From Flavobacteriales bacterium UBA5040 (lineage in GTDB: Bacteria; Bacteroidota; Bacteroidia; Flavobacteriales; Weeksellaceae): a DNA stretch of 42,607 nt. The notes under the pieces are model-generated. The model saw only the letters and a list, made by a program, of their open reading frames with translations, did not search any database and was not told the origin of the DNA. A program made the position numbers and the translations under genes. Each line of letters begins with the position of its first letter. Position 1 is the first letter of the stretch. The stretch lies in NCBI GenBank assembly GCA_002415135.1, contig DIBY01000019.1:1-42607 (forward strand), given 5' to 3'. This document shows positions 8,032 to 16,003 of the stretch, piece after piece.

Positions 8032-8595
8032 ATGGACTTCATTTATGAACCATGGCCTTGGTATATTGCCGGACCAATGATCGCCTTAACGATGTTTTTA
8101 CTTCTCTACATGGGAAAGCATTTTGGAATGTCTTCGAATTTAAGAACGATTTGTTCGATCGGCGGCGCGGGAAAGATATCTTCATTCTTTCAATTTGACT
8201 GGAAAAAAGAACGTTGGAATTTGATTGTGATTGTCGGCGCAATCATCGGTGGCTTCCTCGCTTCGAAATATATGTCGAATAATGAAGTGAATATCAATCC
8301 AGAAATTGCCACTCAACTTTCTGAAGAATACGGAATTAAAAGTGCTAACACCGCTTATCTGCCTACTGAAATTTTTAACACGGAAAATTTATCCAATCCT
8401 TTTACGCTGGGAATTTTAATTCTGGGTGGTTTCTTAGTCGGTTTCGGAGCAAGATATGCGGGCGGCTGCACATCCGGTCATGCCATTTCGGGCTTGAGTA
8501 ATTTACAAGTTCCTTCATTGATCGCAGTGGTTGGTTTTTTCATCGGTGGTTTAGTGATGATCCATTTATTATATCCATCTATATTCGGTTTATGA
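8032..8595 (+). CDS. YeeE/YedE-family sulfur-compound transport membrane protein, first half
   Basis: An integral membrane protein of 187 residues from the ATG at 8032. A TTG at 8017 is in frame but lies inside the promoter box. Helices occur at about residues 10-30, 64-85, 130-152 and 160-182. The family signature with its conserved cysteine, GARYAGGCTSGHAISG, sits at about residues 142-157. This family (YeeE/TsuA, PmpA) passes thiosulfate or similar sulfur species across the inner membrane. It overlaps the next gene by 4 bp (ATGA), and the two together make up one full-length YeeE-type transporter. No sulfur dioxygenase or rhodanese gene adjoins it, although such neighbours are common. Confidence 0.85.
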   Translation: MDFIYEPWPWYIAGPMIALTMFLLLYMGKHFGMSSNLRTICSIGGAGKISSFFQFDWKKERWNLIVIVGAIIGGFLASKYMSNNEVNINPEIATQLSEEYGIKSANTAYLPTEIFNTENLSNPFTLGILILGGFLVGFGARYAGGCTSGHAISGLSNLQVPSLIAVVGFFIGGLVMIHLLYPSIFGL

Positions 8596-9005
8596 AATTT
8601 TTAAAATTTTTAATAGTAGGTATATTTTTCGGAATTGTGATGTACAAATCAGAAGCTGCCTCGTGGTTTCGAATTTACGAGATGTTTCATTTTGCCTCTT
8701 TTCACATGTACGGAATTATCGGATCTGCCGTAATGATAGGAGTAATTGGTGTTCAAATTATTAAAAGAAGAGATTTGAAAACAGTCGAAAATAAAGAGAT
8801 GCATTTAAAACCAAAGCATCCAGGGATTTATAGATATCTAATTGGAGGTATCATTTTCGGTTTAGGTTGGGCCTTGACTGGGGCATGTCCGGGACCGATG
8901 TTTGTGCTGGCTGGAGCTGGTTTTTATTCCATTTTAGTAGTTATTGCAGGATCAATTTTAGGAACTTTAGCTTATGGAATTTTACATAAAAAACTTCCAC
9001 ATTGA
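8592..9005 (+). CDS. YeeE/YedE-family (DUF6691-like) membrane protein, second half
   Basis: A membrane protein of 137 residues, the partner of the preceding gene, whose stop it overlaps by 4 bp. Hydrophobic segments lie at about residues 4-20, 33-54, 80-100 and 108-132. The conserved motif LTGACPGPMFVLAGAG near residues 96-111 carries the second functional cysteine of the YeeE fold. In split systems (PmpA/PmpB) the two proteins work together in uptake of sulfur compounds. It is followed by a convergent, broken symporter gene with 88 bp between them. Substrate assignment is by family only. Confidence 0.83.
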   Translation: MKFLKFLIVGIFFGIVMYKSEAASWFRIYEMFHFASFHMYGIIGSAVMIGVIGVQIIKRRDLKTVENKEMHLKPKHPGIYRYLIGGIIFGLGWALTGACPGPMFVLAGAGFYSILVVIAGSILGTLAYGILHKKLPH

Positions 9006-9093
9006 TCAATATAAAATGTCAATTGTTAACAGACAACTAATTATTAGAACCTTAAAGATTTAAAAAAGAATAGTTAAATCGTTAATTTACCTT

Positions 9094-10550
9094 TTAATAT
9101 TTTCCAAGAATATTGGCTTTACGGATAAATTTCAAGCTTTTCTCGGTATCGGTTGTGGTTACTAAACTAATTCCGACATATAGAATAAATGAAATTGAAA
9201 TCCCAATGATCGCTTGTTTTGCTGACGCTATTTCCCAAGCAACAGGCAGATCTGCACCCAAAGCAACCGTCAGATTATAAGTGGAAAAAAGCAATCCAAA
9301 AATCATGGAAACAAAAGCGGCTTTTGAAGTTCCCCGCGCCCAGAAAAACCCTACGACTAACGGCACAAATGCTCCACTCGTCAGGAAATCTGAGGCGATC
9401 CAGGAAATGGTTAATACCGATTGAATCTTCAAAGCCATCACCAAAGCAATTGCGGCGGTAAGAAAAGTGGCAATTCTCGCCACTGTCACGCTGCGTTTTG
9501 GACTTGTATTTTTATCTATATATTTTTGATAAACATCTACGGTCAAAGATAAGCACCCGTATTGATCAGTGAATCCATGGTCGACATAATTGCCGAACAC
9601 AATCCCACAAACAAAACAGCGCTCAAAATCGGACTGCTTAGTTTACTGATCAGATCTGGAATAATTCCGTTCTCCGAAACTGTTTCATATAAAACAGAAC
9701 TGAACATTCCGGTATAAGTCACCATTAAATAAAGTGGAATAAACGCCAAGAAACTCATCAGCATCATCTTTTTTGCGTCGGATCCTTTTTTCGCTGCCGA
9801 AATGCGCTGCCAAATATTGGCCTGAATCATCCACGAAGTTCCAAAAGTAATGACATACGCCAAATTATCTGCTACATTGGAGAAGAACGAAGTATAGCCT
9901 TCTTTTGCTTTGACAACTGCGGTCATATTTACTGCATCGAGTCCGCCAGATTGGGAATATGTAAAATAAAATAAGAAAATTGCGGTGAACAGGAAAAAGA
10001 CAAATTGTAAAAGATCCGTCAGCACCACTCCTTTGAACCCACCGAAAAGGGAATACGTCAAAACGATCACTGTTCCTAAAATATCACCATTTGCATATCC
10101 GATATCAAAGAAAGCGTGGAAAAACCGACCAATTACGATGACCTGAACCGCAGATGCAATCACCATAAAAATAATAATGAATATCGTTAACATCAAAGCA
10201 ACCTTATCATTATAACGCTGACTCATCAATTCCGGTTGAGAAATGGTTCCGATATTTCGAATTCCTTTTGAGAAAAGATACATGAGTGCTGTGGCGATCA
10301 AAACAGGAACTCCGTAAATCCAAAAAGAACTTAGACCATTTTTATGAGCGTGATCCACCAGATCGATGGCCGAACCTCCGCCCCACCAGGAAGCGATAAA
10401 AGTGATCGCAAGCAACCAGGCCGGCAATTTTCGGGACGCCAAAAAGTAATCCTCGCTGCTGTCGTTTTTACTATTCCAGATTCCAATGGCAATGATCGCA
10501 ATTACATAAAGAATTAGTAGAATTATAGTTAAAGTAGTTCTTGGCATCAT
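9094..10550 (-). pseudogene. Sodium:solute symporter, disrupted by a one-base frameshift
   Basis: Two frames together encode one SSS-family symporter of about 485 residues. The first (10550 down to 9543) runs from the N-terminal helix MMPRTTLTIILLILYVIAII through the typical SWWGGGSAIDLV and FGGFKGVVLTDLLQFV segments to AIMSTMDSLINTG, then stops. The second continues the family sequence exactly (SLTVDVYQKYID onward) to the stop at 9094. At 9550-9555 the coding strand reads GCTTATCTTTG where GCTTTATCTTTG would keep the frame, so one base of a short run is missing. This is either a true mutation, giving a protein without its last four or five helices, or a sequencing error. The family imports sugars, amino acids, sialic acid or similar solutes with Na+; the substrate is unknown. 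Confidence 0.85.
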
Positions 10551-10789
10551 GTCTTAATCAGATTTTAAAATCTGCAATAATAACTCTTTCAATTGGATTT
10601 CAGAAAACGACTGCAAGTTACCAATGACCTTTTCAAAGTTGATGATTTAAACATTTGCGTTTAGTGACCAATATATTTAAAACTATCGCGCCTTAATTTC
10701 AATATTACTTTCAGAAAAGTGAAGGTATAAATCCTTTCCTTCAAGGATTATTTCACCACCTCGTTTTAACTTCTTTCCACTAAAAATCC

Positions 10790-10797
10790 TACCTTTG
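10790..10797 (+). promoter_or_regulatory. -7 box of tyrS
   Basis: TACCTTTG, an exact TAnnTTTG match, lies 21 bp before the tyrS start. The -33 region (TCGTTTTAAC) is weak. Confidence 0.5.
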
Positions 10798-10818
10798 CCT
10801 CTTAAAATTTTTAAGATA

Positions 10819-12114
10819 ATGAACGCTTTTATTGAAGAACTGAAATGGCGCGGGCTTTTTGCCGACATGATGCCAGGAACCGAAGAACAACTGAATAAGG
10901 AAATGACCACGGCGTATATAGGCTTTGATCCAACCGCAGATTCGTTGCATATCGGAAGTTTAATCCCTATCAAAGTTCTGGCGCATTATCAGCAACACGG
11001 TCATAAACCAATCGCTTTAGTCGGTGGCGCTACGGGAATGATTGGTGATCCATCGGGAAAATCTAATGAGCGAAATGCTTTAGATGAAGATACCTTGAAC
11101 CATTACGTAGATTGTTTGAAGGGTCAATTGTCTAAGTTTTTAAATTTCGACGGAACGGAGACCAATAACGCAGAACTCGTCAACAATTACGATTGGATGA
11201 AAGAAATTTCTTTCCTGGAATTCATTCGTGATATTGGTAAGAATCTTACAGTAAATTATATGATGGCCAAAGAGTCGGTGAAGAAAAGAATCACGGGCGA
11301 AGGCGGCGCAGAAGGAATGAGCTTTACAGAATTCTCTTATCAACTGTTGCAAGGATATGATTTCCTTCATTTGTACAAAGAGAAAAATGTAAGACTCCAA
11401 ATGGGTGGTTCTGATCAGTGGGGAAACATCACGACTGGAACAGAATTGATTCGCCGTAAGGTGCAGGGAGAAGCTTTTGCTTTAACCGTTCCCTTAATCA
11501 CCAAAGCCGATGGTTCTAAATTCGGAAAATCTGAAGCGGGTGAAAATTACTGGCTCGATCCGAAAAGAACATCACCTTATAAATTCTACCAATTCTGGGT
11601 GAATGCTACAGACGCGGATGCTGAACGTTTTATAAAATTCTATACTTTTTTAAGCAAAGAAGAAATTGAATCTTTAATTGAAGACCATAAAACCGCACCT
11701 CACGAAAGAAAATTGCAGAAGAAATTAGCAGAAGAAGTTACGGTTTGGGTTCATAGCCAAGAAGAATTTGAGAAAGCGGTAAAAGCTTCTGAAATTTTAT
11801 TCGGACGATCAACAGCTGAAGACTTGGTGAGTTTGGATGAAGCGACTTTCCTGGAAGTTTTTGAAGGAGTTCCGCAAATGGAGATTTCGAAATCTGAAGT
11901 GATTGGAACTAACGTAGTCGATTTAATTTCAGAGAAATCTGGTTTCCTAAAATCAAAGGGAGAAGCTAAAAGAGAATTGACTGGAAATGCAATTTCCATC
12001 AACAAAGAAAAAGTAAGCGAAACTTTCGAAGTCGGTGAAAAAGATTTAATCGATGGTAAATTCCTTTTATTACAAAAAGGGAAAAAGAATTATTTCATCG
12101 TGAAAGCCATTTAA
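10819..12114 (+). CDS. tyrS: Tyrosyl-tRNA synthetase
   Basis: Tyrosine-tRNA ligase charges tRNA-Tyr with tyrosine using ATP in the cytoplasm. The start at 10819 gives 431 residues, the normal length; the frame extends eight codons upstream, but those overlap the promoter box. The class I signature HIGS is at residues 44-47, after the tyrosine-binding stretch YIGFDPTADSL. The second signature KFGKS (KMSKS equivalent) is at about residue 234, followed by WLDPKRTSPYKFYQFW. The C-terminal 75 residues form an S4 RNA-binding domain (IEKSGFLKSKGEAKRELTGN region). It is a single-gene unit ended by the terminator at 12155-12177. Confidence 0.97.
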   Translation: MNAFIEELKWRGLFADMMPGTEEQLNKEMTTAYIGFDPTADSLHIGSLIPIKVLAHYQQHGHKPIALVGGATGMIGDPSGKSNERNALDEDTLNHYVDCLKGQLSKFLNFDGTETNNAELVNNYDWMKEISFLEFIRDIGKNLTVNYMMAKESVKKRITGEGGAEGMSFTEFSYQLLQGYDFLHLYKEKNVRLQMGGSDQWGNITTGTELIRRKVQGEAFALTVPLITKADGSKFGKSEAGENYWLDPKRTSPYKFYQFWVNATDADAERFIKFYTFLSKEEIESLIEDHKTAPHERKLQKKLAEEVTVWVHSQEEFEKAVKASEILFGRSTAEDLVSLDEATFLEVFEGVPQMEISKSEVIGTNVVDLISEKSGFLKSKGEAKRELTGNAISINKEKVSETFEVGEKDLIDGKFLLLQKGKKNYFIVKAI

Positions 12115-12154
12115 AAAAAACTGATATTCATCATTATTAACAAAGTATTATGAG

Positions 12155-12177
12155 AGCCGGAGCATTTCCGGCTTTTA
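12155..12177 (+). terminator. tyrS terminator
   Basis: AGCCGGA and TCCGGCT pair around a 5-nt loop and are followed by TTTTATTTTT. The T tract overlaps the upstream part of the desaturase promoter. Confidence 0.85.
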
Positions 12178-12195
12178 TTTTTAAGGTTTTCATTG

Positions 12196-12203
12196 TATCT
12201 TTG
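12196..12203 (+). promoter_or_regulatory. -7 box of the desaturase gene
   Basis: TATCTTTG matches TAnnTTTG, 16 bp before the start codon. The predicted leader is about 10 nt. Confidence 0.5.
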
Positions 12204-12219
12204 TGAAATAATATATACT

Positions 12220-12975
12220 ATGGTTATCATCCTATTTATCATAGTCCTTTGGTATTCTGGGCTATTTTTTCAAACTTTTTTCCTGCACCGATACGCAGCA
12301 CACCAATCTTTTAAAATGTCAAAATTTGGAGAGAAATTGTGTTATGTTCTAACTTGGGTTACGCAGGGTTCTAATTATCTTTCTGCTTACGGGTATGGCG
12401 TTATGCACAGAATGCACCACGCTTATGCTGACACTGAAAAAGATCCGCATTCTCCGAAATACGACGACAATTTGTTCACCATGATGTGGCGTACTAAAAA
12501 AATATATGCTGACATCAACAGTCAGAAAGCGATCATTGAAGAGAAATTCACTAAGAATGTACCTCAATGGGCAGCTTTTGACAAGTTCGCAAGTTCTTGG
12601 GGTTCAAGATTAGCTTGGGGAATCGCTTATACTGCTTTCTTTTATTTCTTCGCAACCGCTTGGTGGCAGTGGCTTTTATTGCCTGTTGCTTATATGATGG
12701 CGCCAATTCACGGCGTAATTATCAACTGGTTTGCACACATTTATGGTTATACCAACTTTAAAGTTTCTGATACTTCTAAAAACTTATTAAGATTCGATTG
12801 GTTAATGATGGGTGAAGCTTATCACAACAATCATCACAAACACGGTGGAAGAGCCAACTTCGGTGGCGTAAGATGGCATGAAATGGATGTCACTTATCAA
12901 ATTATGATTTTGTTAGACAAAATGAAGTTGATTAAACTGAATCCAGTCGCAGTAGTTGTTAAAAGAGAACATTAA
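12220..12975 (+). CDS. Acyl-CoA / acyl-lipid fatty acid desaturase
   Basis: A membrane di-iron fatty acid desaturase of 251 residues from the ATG at 12220 (a TTG at 12193 in the same frame is upstream of the promoter box). The three histidine boxes are HRYAAH (about 24-29), HRMHH (about 65-69) and HNNHH (about 206-210), the order and spacing of delta-9-type desaturases. Hydrophobic helices sit at residues 2-22 and 138-172. The family introduces a double bond into an acyl chain using O2 and an electron donor and so adjusts membrane fluidity, often in response to cold. At 251 residues it is a compact version without a fused cytochrome b5. It is flanked by terminators on both sides and is monocistronic. 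Confidence 0.88.
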   Translation: MVIILFIIVLWYSGLFFQTFFLHRYAAHQSFKMSKFGEKLCYVLTWVTQGSNYLSAYGYGVMHRMHHAYADTEKDPHSPKYDDNLFTMMWRTKKIYADINSQKAIIEEKFTKNVPQWAAFDKFASSWGSRLAWGIAYTAFFYFFATAWWQWLLLPVAYMMAPIHGVIINWFAHIYGYTNFKVSDTSKNLLRFDWLMMGEAYHNNHHKHGGRANFGGVRWHEMDVTYQIMILLDKMKLIKLNPVAVVVKREH

Positions 12976-12984
12976 AATACAAAC

Positions 12985-13019
12985 CGTCTCGTCATTTTTT
13001 TGACGGGACGTTTTTTTTT
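12985..13019 (+). terminator. Desaturase terminator
   Basis: CGTCTCGTCA pairs with TGACGGGACG (one G-T pair) across a T-rich loop and is followed by nine T residues. Confidence 0.88.
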
Positions 13020-13155
13020 GCGCCTCCTTCATTTTCTTAACGAAAAATTTTCATCGCAGCGCTCACGTTAAACTTTAGTTAATGTTTTTATTCCCGATGT
13101 CGTGGCTTAATTTGTGCGCCACTGTTTCAATAAACAATCATTAAATATTCAAATT

Positions 13156-13449
13156 ATGAAAACTAAATTGTTATCCGTTGCCGTAGTGATCTTACTTTCA
13201 ATTGGAGTTTCTGCCCAAGAAAAAAATACCGTTAAGCAAGAAATAAAAAAAGATGCGAAAGCAGTAGAAAACGGAGTAAAAGACGGTGCAGAATGGACTG
13301 CCACCACTGCAAAAAAAGGAGTGAAAGCTACGAAGAAAGGAGTGAAAAAAAGTACCAAGTGGACCAAAAAAGCCGTAAAAAATACAGGTAAAGCCGTAGA
13401 TGAAGGTTATAAAGACACCAAAGATTACGTGCGAAAAGAAACGAAGTAA
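13156..13449 (+). CDS. Small exported lysine-rich repeat protein
   Basis: A protein of 97 residues from the ATG at 13156. The N-terminus MKTKLLSVAVVILLSIGVSAQ is a signal peptide, probably cleaved after SAQ or SA. The mature part is very rich in Lys, Ala, Val and Thr and made of loose repeats (KKGVKATKKGVKKSTKWTKK), the pattern of an amphipathic helix bundle like that of small stress-type or membrane-associated surface proteins. No Cys and no catalytic motif is visible. I do not know a function; a role in the periplasm or at the membrane is an inference from the signal peptide and charge. Its terminator at 13471-13507 also serves the convergent folate genes. Confidence 0.75.
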   Translation: MKTKLLSVAVVILLSIGVSAQEKNTVKQEIKKDAKAVENGVKDGAEWTATTAKKGVKATKKGVKKSTKWTKKAVKNTGKAVDEGYKDTKDYVRKETK

Positions 13450-13470
13450 TTTTTTAAAATATATTTATAA

Positions 13471-13507
13471 AAAAATTCAACCATTAATTTTGGTTGAATT
13501 TTTTTTG
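13471..13507. terminator. Bidirectional terminator
   Basis: ATTCAACCA and TGGTTGAAT form a 9-bp stem around a 7-nt loop, with A and T tracts that extend the stem on both sides. It separates the Lys-rich protein gene from the convergent folBK. Confidence 0.88.
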
Positions 13508-13527
13508 AACTTTAAACGAAGAACATA

Positions 13528-14295
13528 TTATTTTTGAACCTGAATTTCTGGTTGTAGTTGCTGAATAAAGTCGATCAGGAAAGGCAATTCTTCGATATCC
13601 TGGTCGGTGATAAACCCGTTGTAGGTAAGGACATCCAAATCGATTTCTCGCGGCGCATTTTTGTTGTCAGTTCTAACTCTTCCTAATAAAGCTTCGGTTT
13701 GTTTCAAATGCATCTTCAATTCTGACAGACTTTTTTTCGTATGTAAAAGAACGGCTCCATTGAGAAACTCCGGTTGCTCTTCAAACTTCAAAGGCTCTGT
13801 TTTAATGAAAGACGTCCGCTGCATAATGAATCCAAATTGTTGCAGATGACCTAAAGCTTTTGAAAAATTCTCTTCTGAATCAATATTAGAACCCATCGCG
13901 ATAACCGCTGTATTATAACGGTCTTTCCCATCAATTTCAACGAGTACATTATCTGCAAAACGCAAGGCATGTGGTTTTTCAACCCTCACTGTAATTTCCT
14001 GTATCGCTGAATCAGCAATTTGGATATGATTGTAAATTTTATTGGCTAGAGCTTCGATGAGATGAAAGCTTTGCTGGTCCACAAAATCAATAATTCCTTT
14101 GGTAATTTTTTTATAATCTACAGCATCTTGTACATCGTCGCTTTTCGACGCTATGGCAGTATCATATTTAAAGGAAAAGGAAATAATGACGTCCTGCAAT
14201 TTTTCGGTTTCCCAATCGATGAAACCAATGAAAGAACGAAGGCGTAGATTTTCTACCTTGACAATTGATAATTTAGGATTATAGGTTGAGCCCAT
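13528..14295 (-). CDS. folBK: Bifunctional dihydroneopterin aldolase / 6-hydroxymethyl-dihydropterin pyrophosphokinase
   Basis: A two-domain folate enzyme of 255 residues. Residues 12-125 are FolB, which cleaves dihydroneopterin to 6-hydroxymethyl-dihydropterin; its catalytic residues appear as Glu29 (FIGFIDWE), Tyr61 (VDYKKI), Glu81 (SFHLIEALANKI) and Lys107 (VEKPHAL). Residues 127-255 are FolK, which transfers pyrophosphate from ATP: AMGSN (133-137), EFLNGAV (176-182) and the metal site REIDLDVL with Asp219 and Asp221. The C-terminal PHPR-type motif of ordinary FolK is not obvious; the end (DIEELPFLIDFI) is short and divergent. A pteridine reductase gene lies 43 bp upstream in the same direction, so the pair likely supports folate or biopterin metabolism. 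Confidence 0.88.
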   Translation of the reverse strand: MGSTYNPKLSIVKVENLRLRSFIGFIDWETEKLQDVIISFSFKYDTAIASKSDDVQDAVDYKKITKGIIDFVDQQSFHLIEALANKIYNHIQIADSAIQEITVRVEKPHALRFADNVLVEIDGKDRYNTAVIAMGSNIDSEENFSKALGHLQQFGFIMQRTSFIKTEPLKFEEQPEFLNGAVLLHTKKSLSELKMHLKQTEALLGRVRTDNKNAPREIDLDVLTYNGFITDQDIEELPFLIDFIQQLQPEIQVQK

Positions 14296-14338
14296 ATTTT
14301 TTTTCTATTTGATGTTTGTTTTTGTTTTTATTGAATTC

Positions 14339-15058
14339 TTAAACTAAATGTTCTCCACCGTCAATATATAAAATCTGTCCGGTGAAAAATTGACTGTCTA
14401 GAATAAACTGAACGGCTTTTAAGATCTCTTCTAAATTCCCTATCGTTTTGAGTGGAATATTTTTAGCTAAATCCCATAAATAACTTTCATCTTTCCCTGG
14501 AGGAGGAAGAATCAAACCTGGTCCAATTCCATTTACCCGGATATTTGGAGCTAATTCCACCGCAGAAATTTTCGTAAAGTCTTTCAACAATTTCTTACTC
14601 AAAATATAATCGAGGTGAACAGTATTATTTTTTTCAACTTTGGTATCAACGAAGTTAATGATATTTCCTTTCCTATAAACCTTCGCAAATGCTTTGGTTA
14701 GAAGATACGGAATTTTAAAATTAATGGTCATTTCTTTGTCATACAATTCGCTTCCCTCATCTTTAAAACTGGATGGAATAAAATCTGAAGCGCAGTTCAC
14801 CAAAATTTCGATAATGATTTTCTTCTTTTTTAAATCTGCAAAAATTTGATCAAAATCATTTTCTTTCAAAAAATTAATCTGCAATAATTCTACCTTGATA
14901 TCGCTATAAATGGATTCGATTTCGTCTTTTAATTTTTGAGCTTTTTCTTTAGAAGAATTATAATGTAAAACTAAATTATAATCCTGCTTCGCAAGATGAA
15001 CTGCGACTGCTTTTCCGATTCTGTCGGCGCTGCCGGTCACTAAGGCATAATATTTCAT
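14339..15058 (-). CDS. Pteridine reductase-type SDR (FolM/PTR1-like dihydropterin reductase)
   Basis: A short-chain dehydrogenase/reductase of 239 residues. The NADPH-binding motif is TGSADRIG (8-15), with the Arg13 typical of PTR1 and FolM, and the structural motif is NCAS (88-91). The usual catalytic Ser is replaced by Asp: Asp138, Tyr151 and Lys155, with 13 and 4 residue spacings. This is the arrangement of Leishmania pteridine reductase PTR1 and bacterial FolM. The GIGPGLILPPP stretch near residue 177 also fits. These enzymes reduce dihydromonapterin or dihydrofolate with NADPH. The neighbouring folBK gene makes this assignment much more likely than a generic SDR. It probably forms one operon with folBK and perhaps the flavin reductase gene 75 bp upstream. 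Confidence 0.8.
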   Translation of the reverse strand: MKYYALVTGSADRIGKAVAVHLAKQDYNLVLHYNSSKEKAQKLKDEIESIYSDIKVELLQINFLKENDFDQIFADLKKKKIIIEILVNCASDFIPSSFKDEGSELYDKEMTINFKIPYLLTKAFAKVYRKGNIINFVDTKVEKNNTVHLDYILSKKLLKDFTKISAVELAPNIRVNGIGPGLILPPPGKDESYLWDLAKNIPLKTIGNLEEILKAVQFILDSQFFTGQILYIDGGEHLV

Positions 15059-15133
15059 AATTATTTTTTGGGCTAAATAATGCTCAAGTTAAAGGGTCTA
15101 ACTTGAGCACATTAAATATTTTAAATACTGATT

Positions 15134-15802
15134 TTAAAAACTTTCTTTCACGATGAAATCTTCGGCAATTCCTAATGAAGCTAAATGGCCTTCAACGGCT
15201 TCCATCATTGGTGGTGGTCCGCAGAGATAATAATATTTTAGATTTTCTTCAGAATATTTTTTAATTATTTCTGGTGAAATGTATCCATGTTCGTATCCAT
15301 CCAAATTTTCATTTGACAACACATTGATGAAGTCTTTATCAAGGATAGCATCGAAATAATCTTCTAAAATAATATCAGCTTTTCCTTTATTAGCAAAAAT
15401 TAATTTATTTCCTTCCAGTTTATTTTGCTTTTGTAAATTTTTCAAAATAGCAATAAATGGGGTCACTCCGGCTCCACCTGCTATAAAAACCCCCGGTCCA
15501 TTAAAATAAATATCACCGAATGAATCATAAATGATGACCTCATCTCCTGGCTGAGCAGAAAGCAATTCATTGGTCATCCCGTGATGCTCTGGATAGGTCT
15601 TTATGGTAAATTCGACATGGTCATCTTCCGGCAATGAGGTGAAAGTAAAACAATTTTTCTTCTCATTCCAGTCCGGTTTGTTCAGCGCAATATCTGCAGC
15701 TTGGCCTGGAATATAAGTCAGACCTTCTGGCTTATTGAGAACGACTCGCAGAACATCGTGGGTCAGATGTTCTATTGATTTTATTTTAGTTATTGTTGCC
15801 AT
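15134..15802 (-). CDS. FAD-dependent ferredoxin/flavodoxin reductase-like protein
   Basis: A ferredoxin-NADP reductase-fold flavoprotein, 222 residues from the ATG at 15802; the frame also holds a TTG three codons upstream. The N-terminal beta barrel binds FAD (PGQAADIAL near 33, then FTFTSLP near 55, where the usual RxYS is replaced), and the C-terminal half binds the nicotinamide (GPGVFIAGGAGVTPFIAIL near 104-122 and CGPPPMM near 192-198). No 2Fe-2S cysteine cluster is present, so electrons must pass to a separate partner. It could serve oxygenases such as the desaturases or a flavodoxin; none is adjacent. It sits upstream of the pterin reductase on the same strand. Confidence 0.82.
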   Translation of the reverse strand: MATITKIKSIEHLTHDVLRVVLNKPEGLTYIPGQAADIALNKPDWNEKKNCFTFTSLPEDDHVEFTIKTYPEHHGMTNELLSAQPGDEVIIYDSFGDIYFNGPGVFIAGGAGVTPFIAILKNLQKQNKLEGNKLIFANKGKADIILEDYFDAILDKDFINVLSNENLDGYEHGYISPEIIKKYSEENLKYYYLCGPPPMMEAVEGHLASLGIAEDFIVKESF

Positions 15803-15955
15803 AATCACCAATTTGTAGTCATAAATGTACGACTAAAAAATTCTGAAAGTAATCTCATATTAAAATGGTTCACCAATAGGTAAGATTGATAAAAAGAATC
15901 ACTACATCATCAACCATTTTGATGAAAATTACAAAATTGATTTAGATAAAAAAAA

Positions 15956-15975
15956 AACCGAGCATTTACTCGGTT
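15956..15975 (-). terminator. asnB terminator
   Basis: AACCGAG and CTCGGTT pair around a 6-nt loop. On the minus strand a long T tract follows (A run at 15947-15957 on the plus strand). Confidence 0.88.
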
Positions 15976-16003
15976 CTATTATTTTAGGATAAAGGTATTT
16001 TAC

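Noticed and set aside
9094..9600. A separate 168-residue membrane protein gene
   Set aside because: It is the C-terminal part of the symporter; its first 17 residues are out-of-frame sequence.
10683..10973. Minus-strand frame of 96 codons over the tyrS start
   Set aside because: Overlaps tyrS and its promoter; no recognisable domain.
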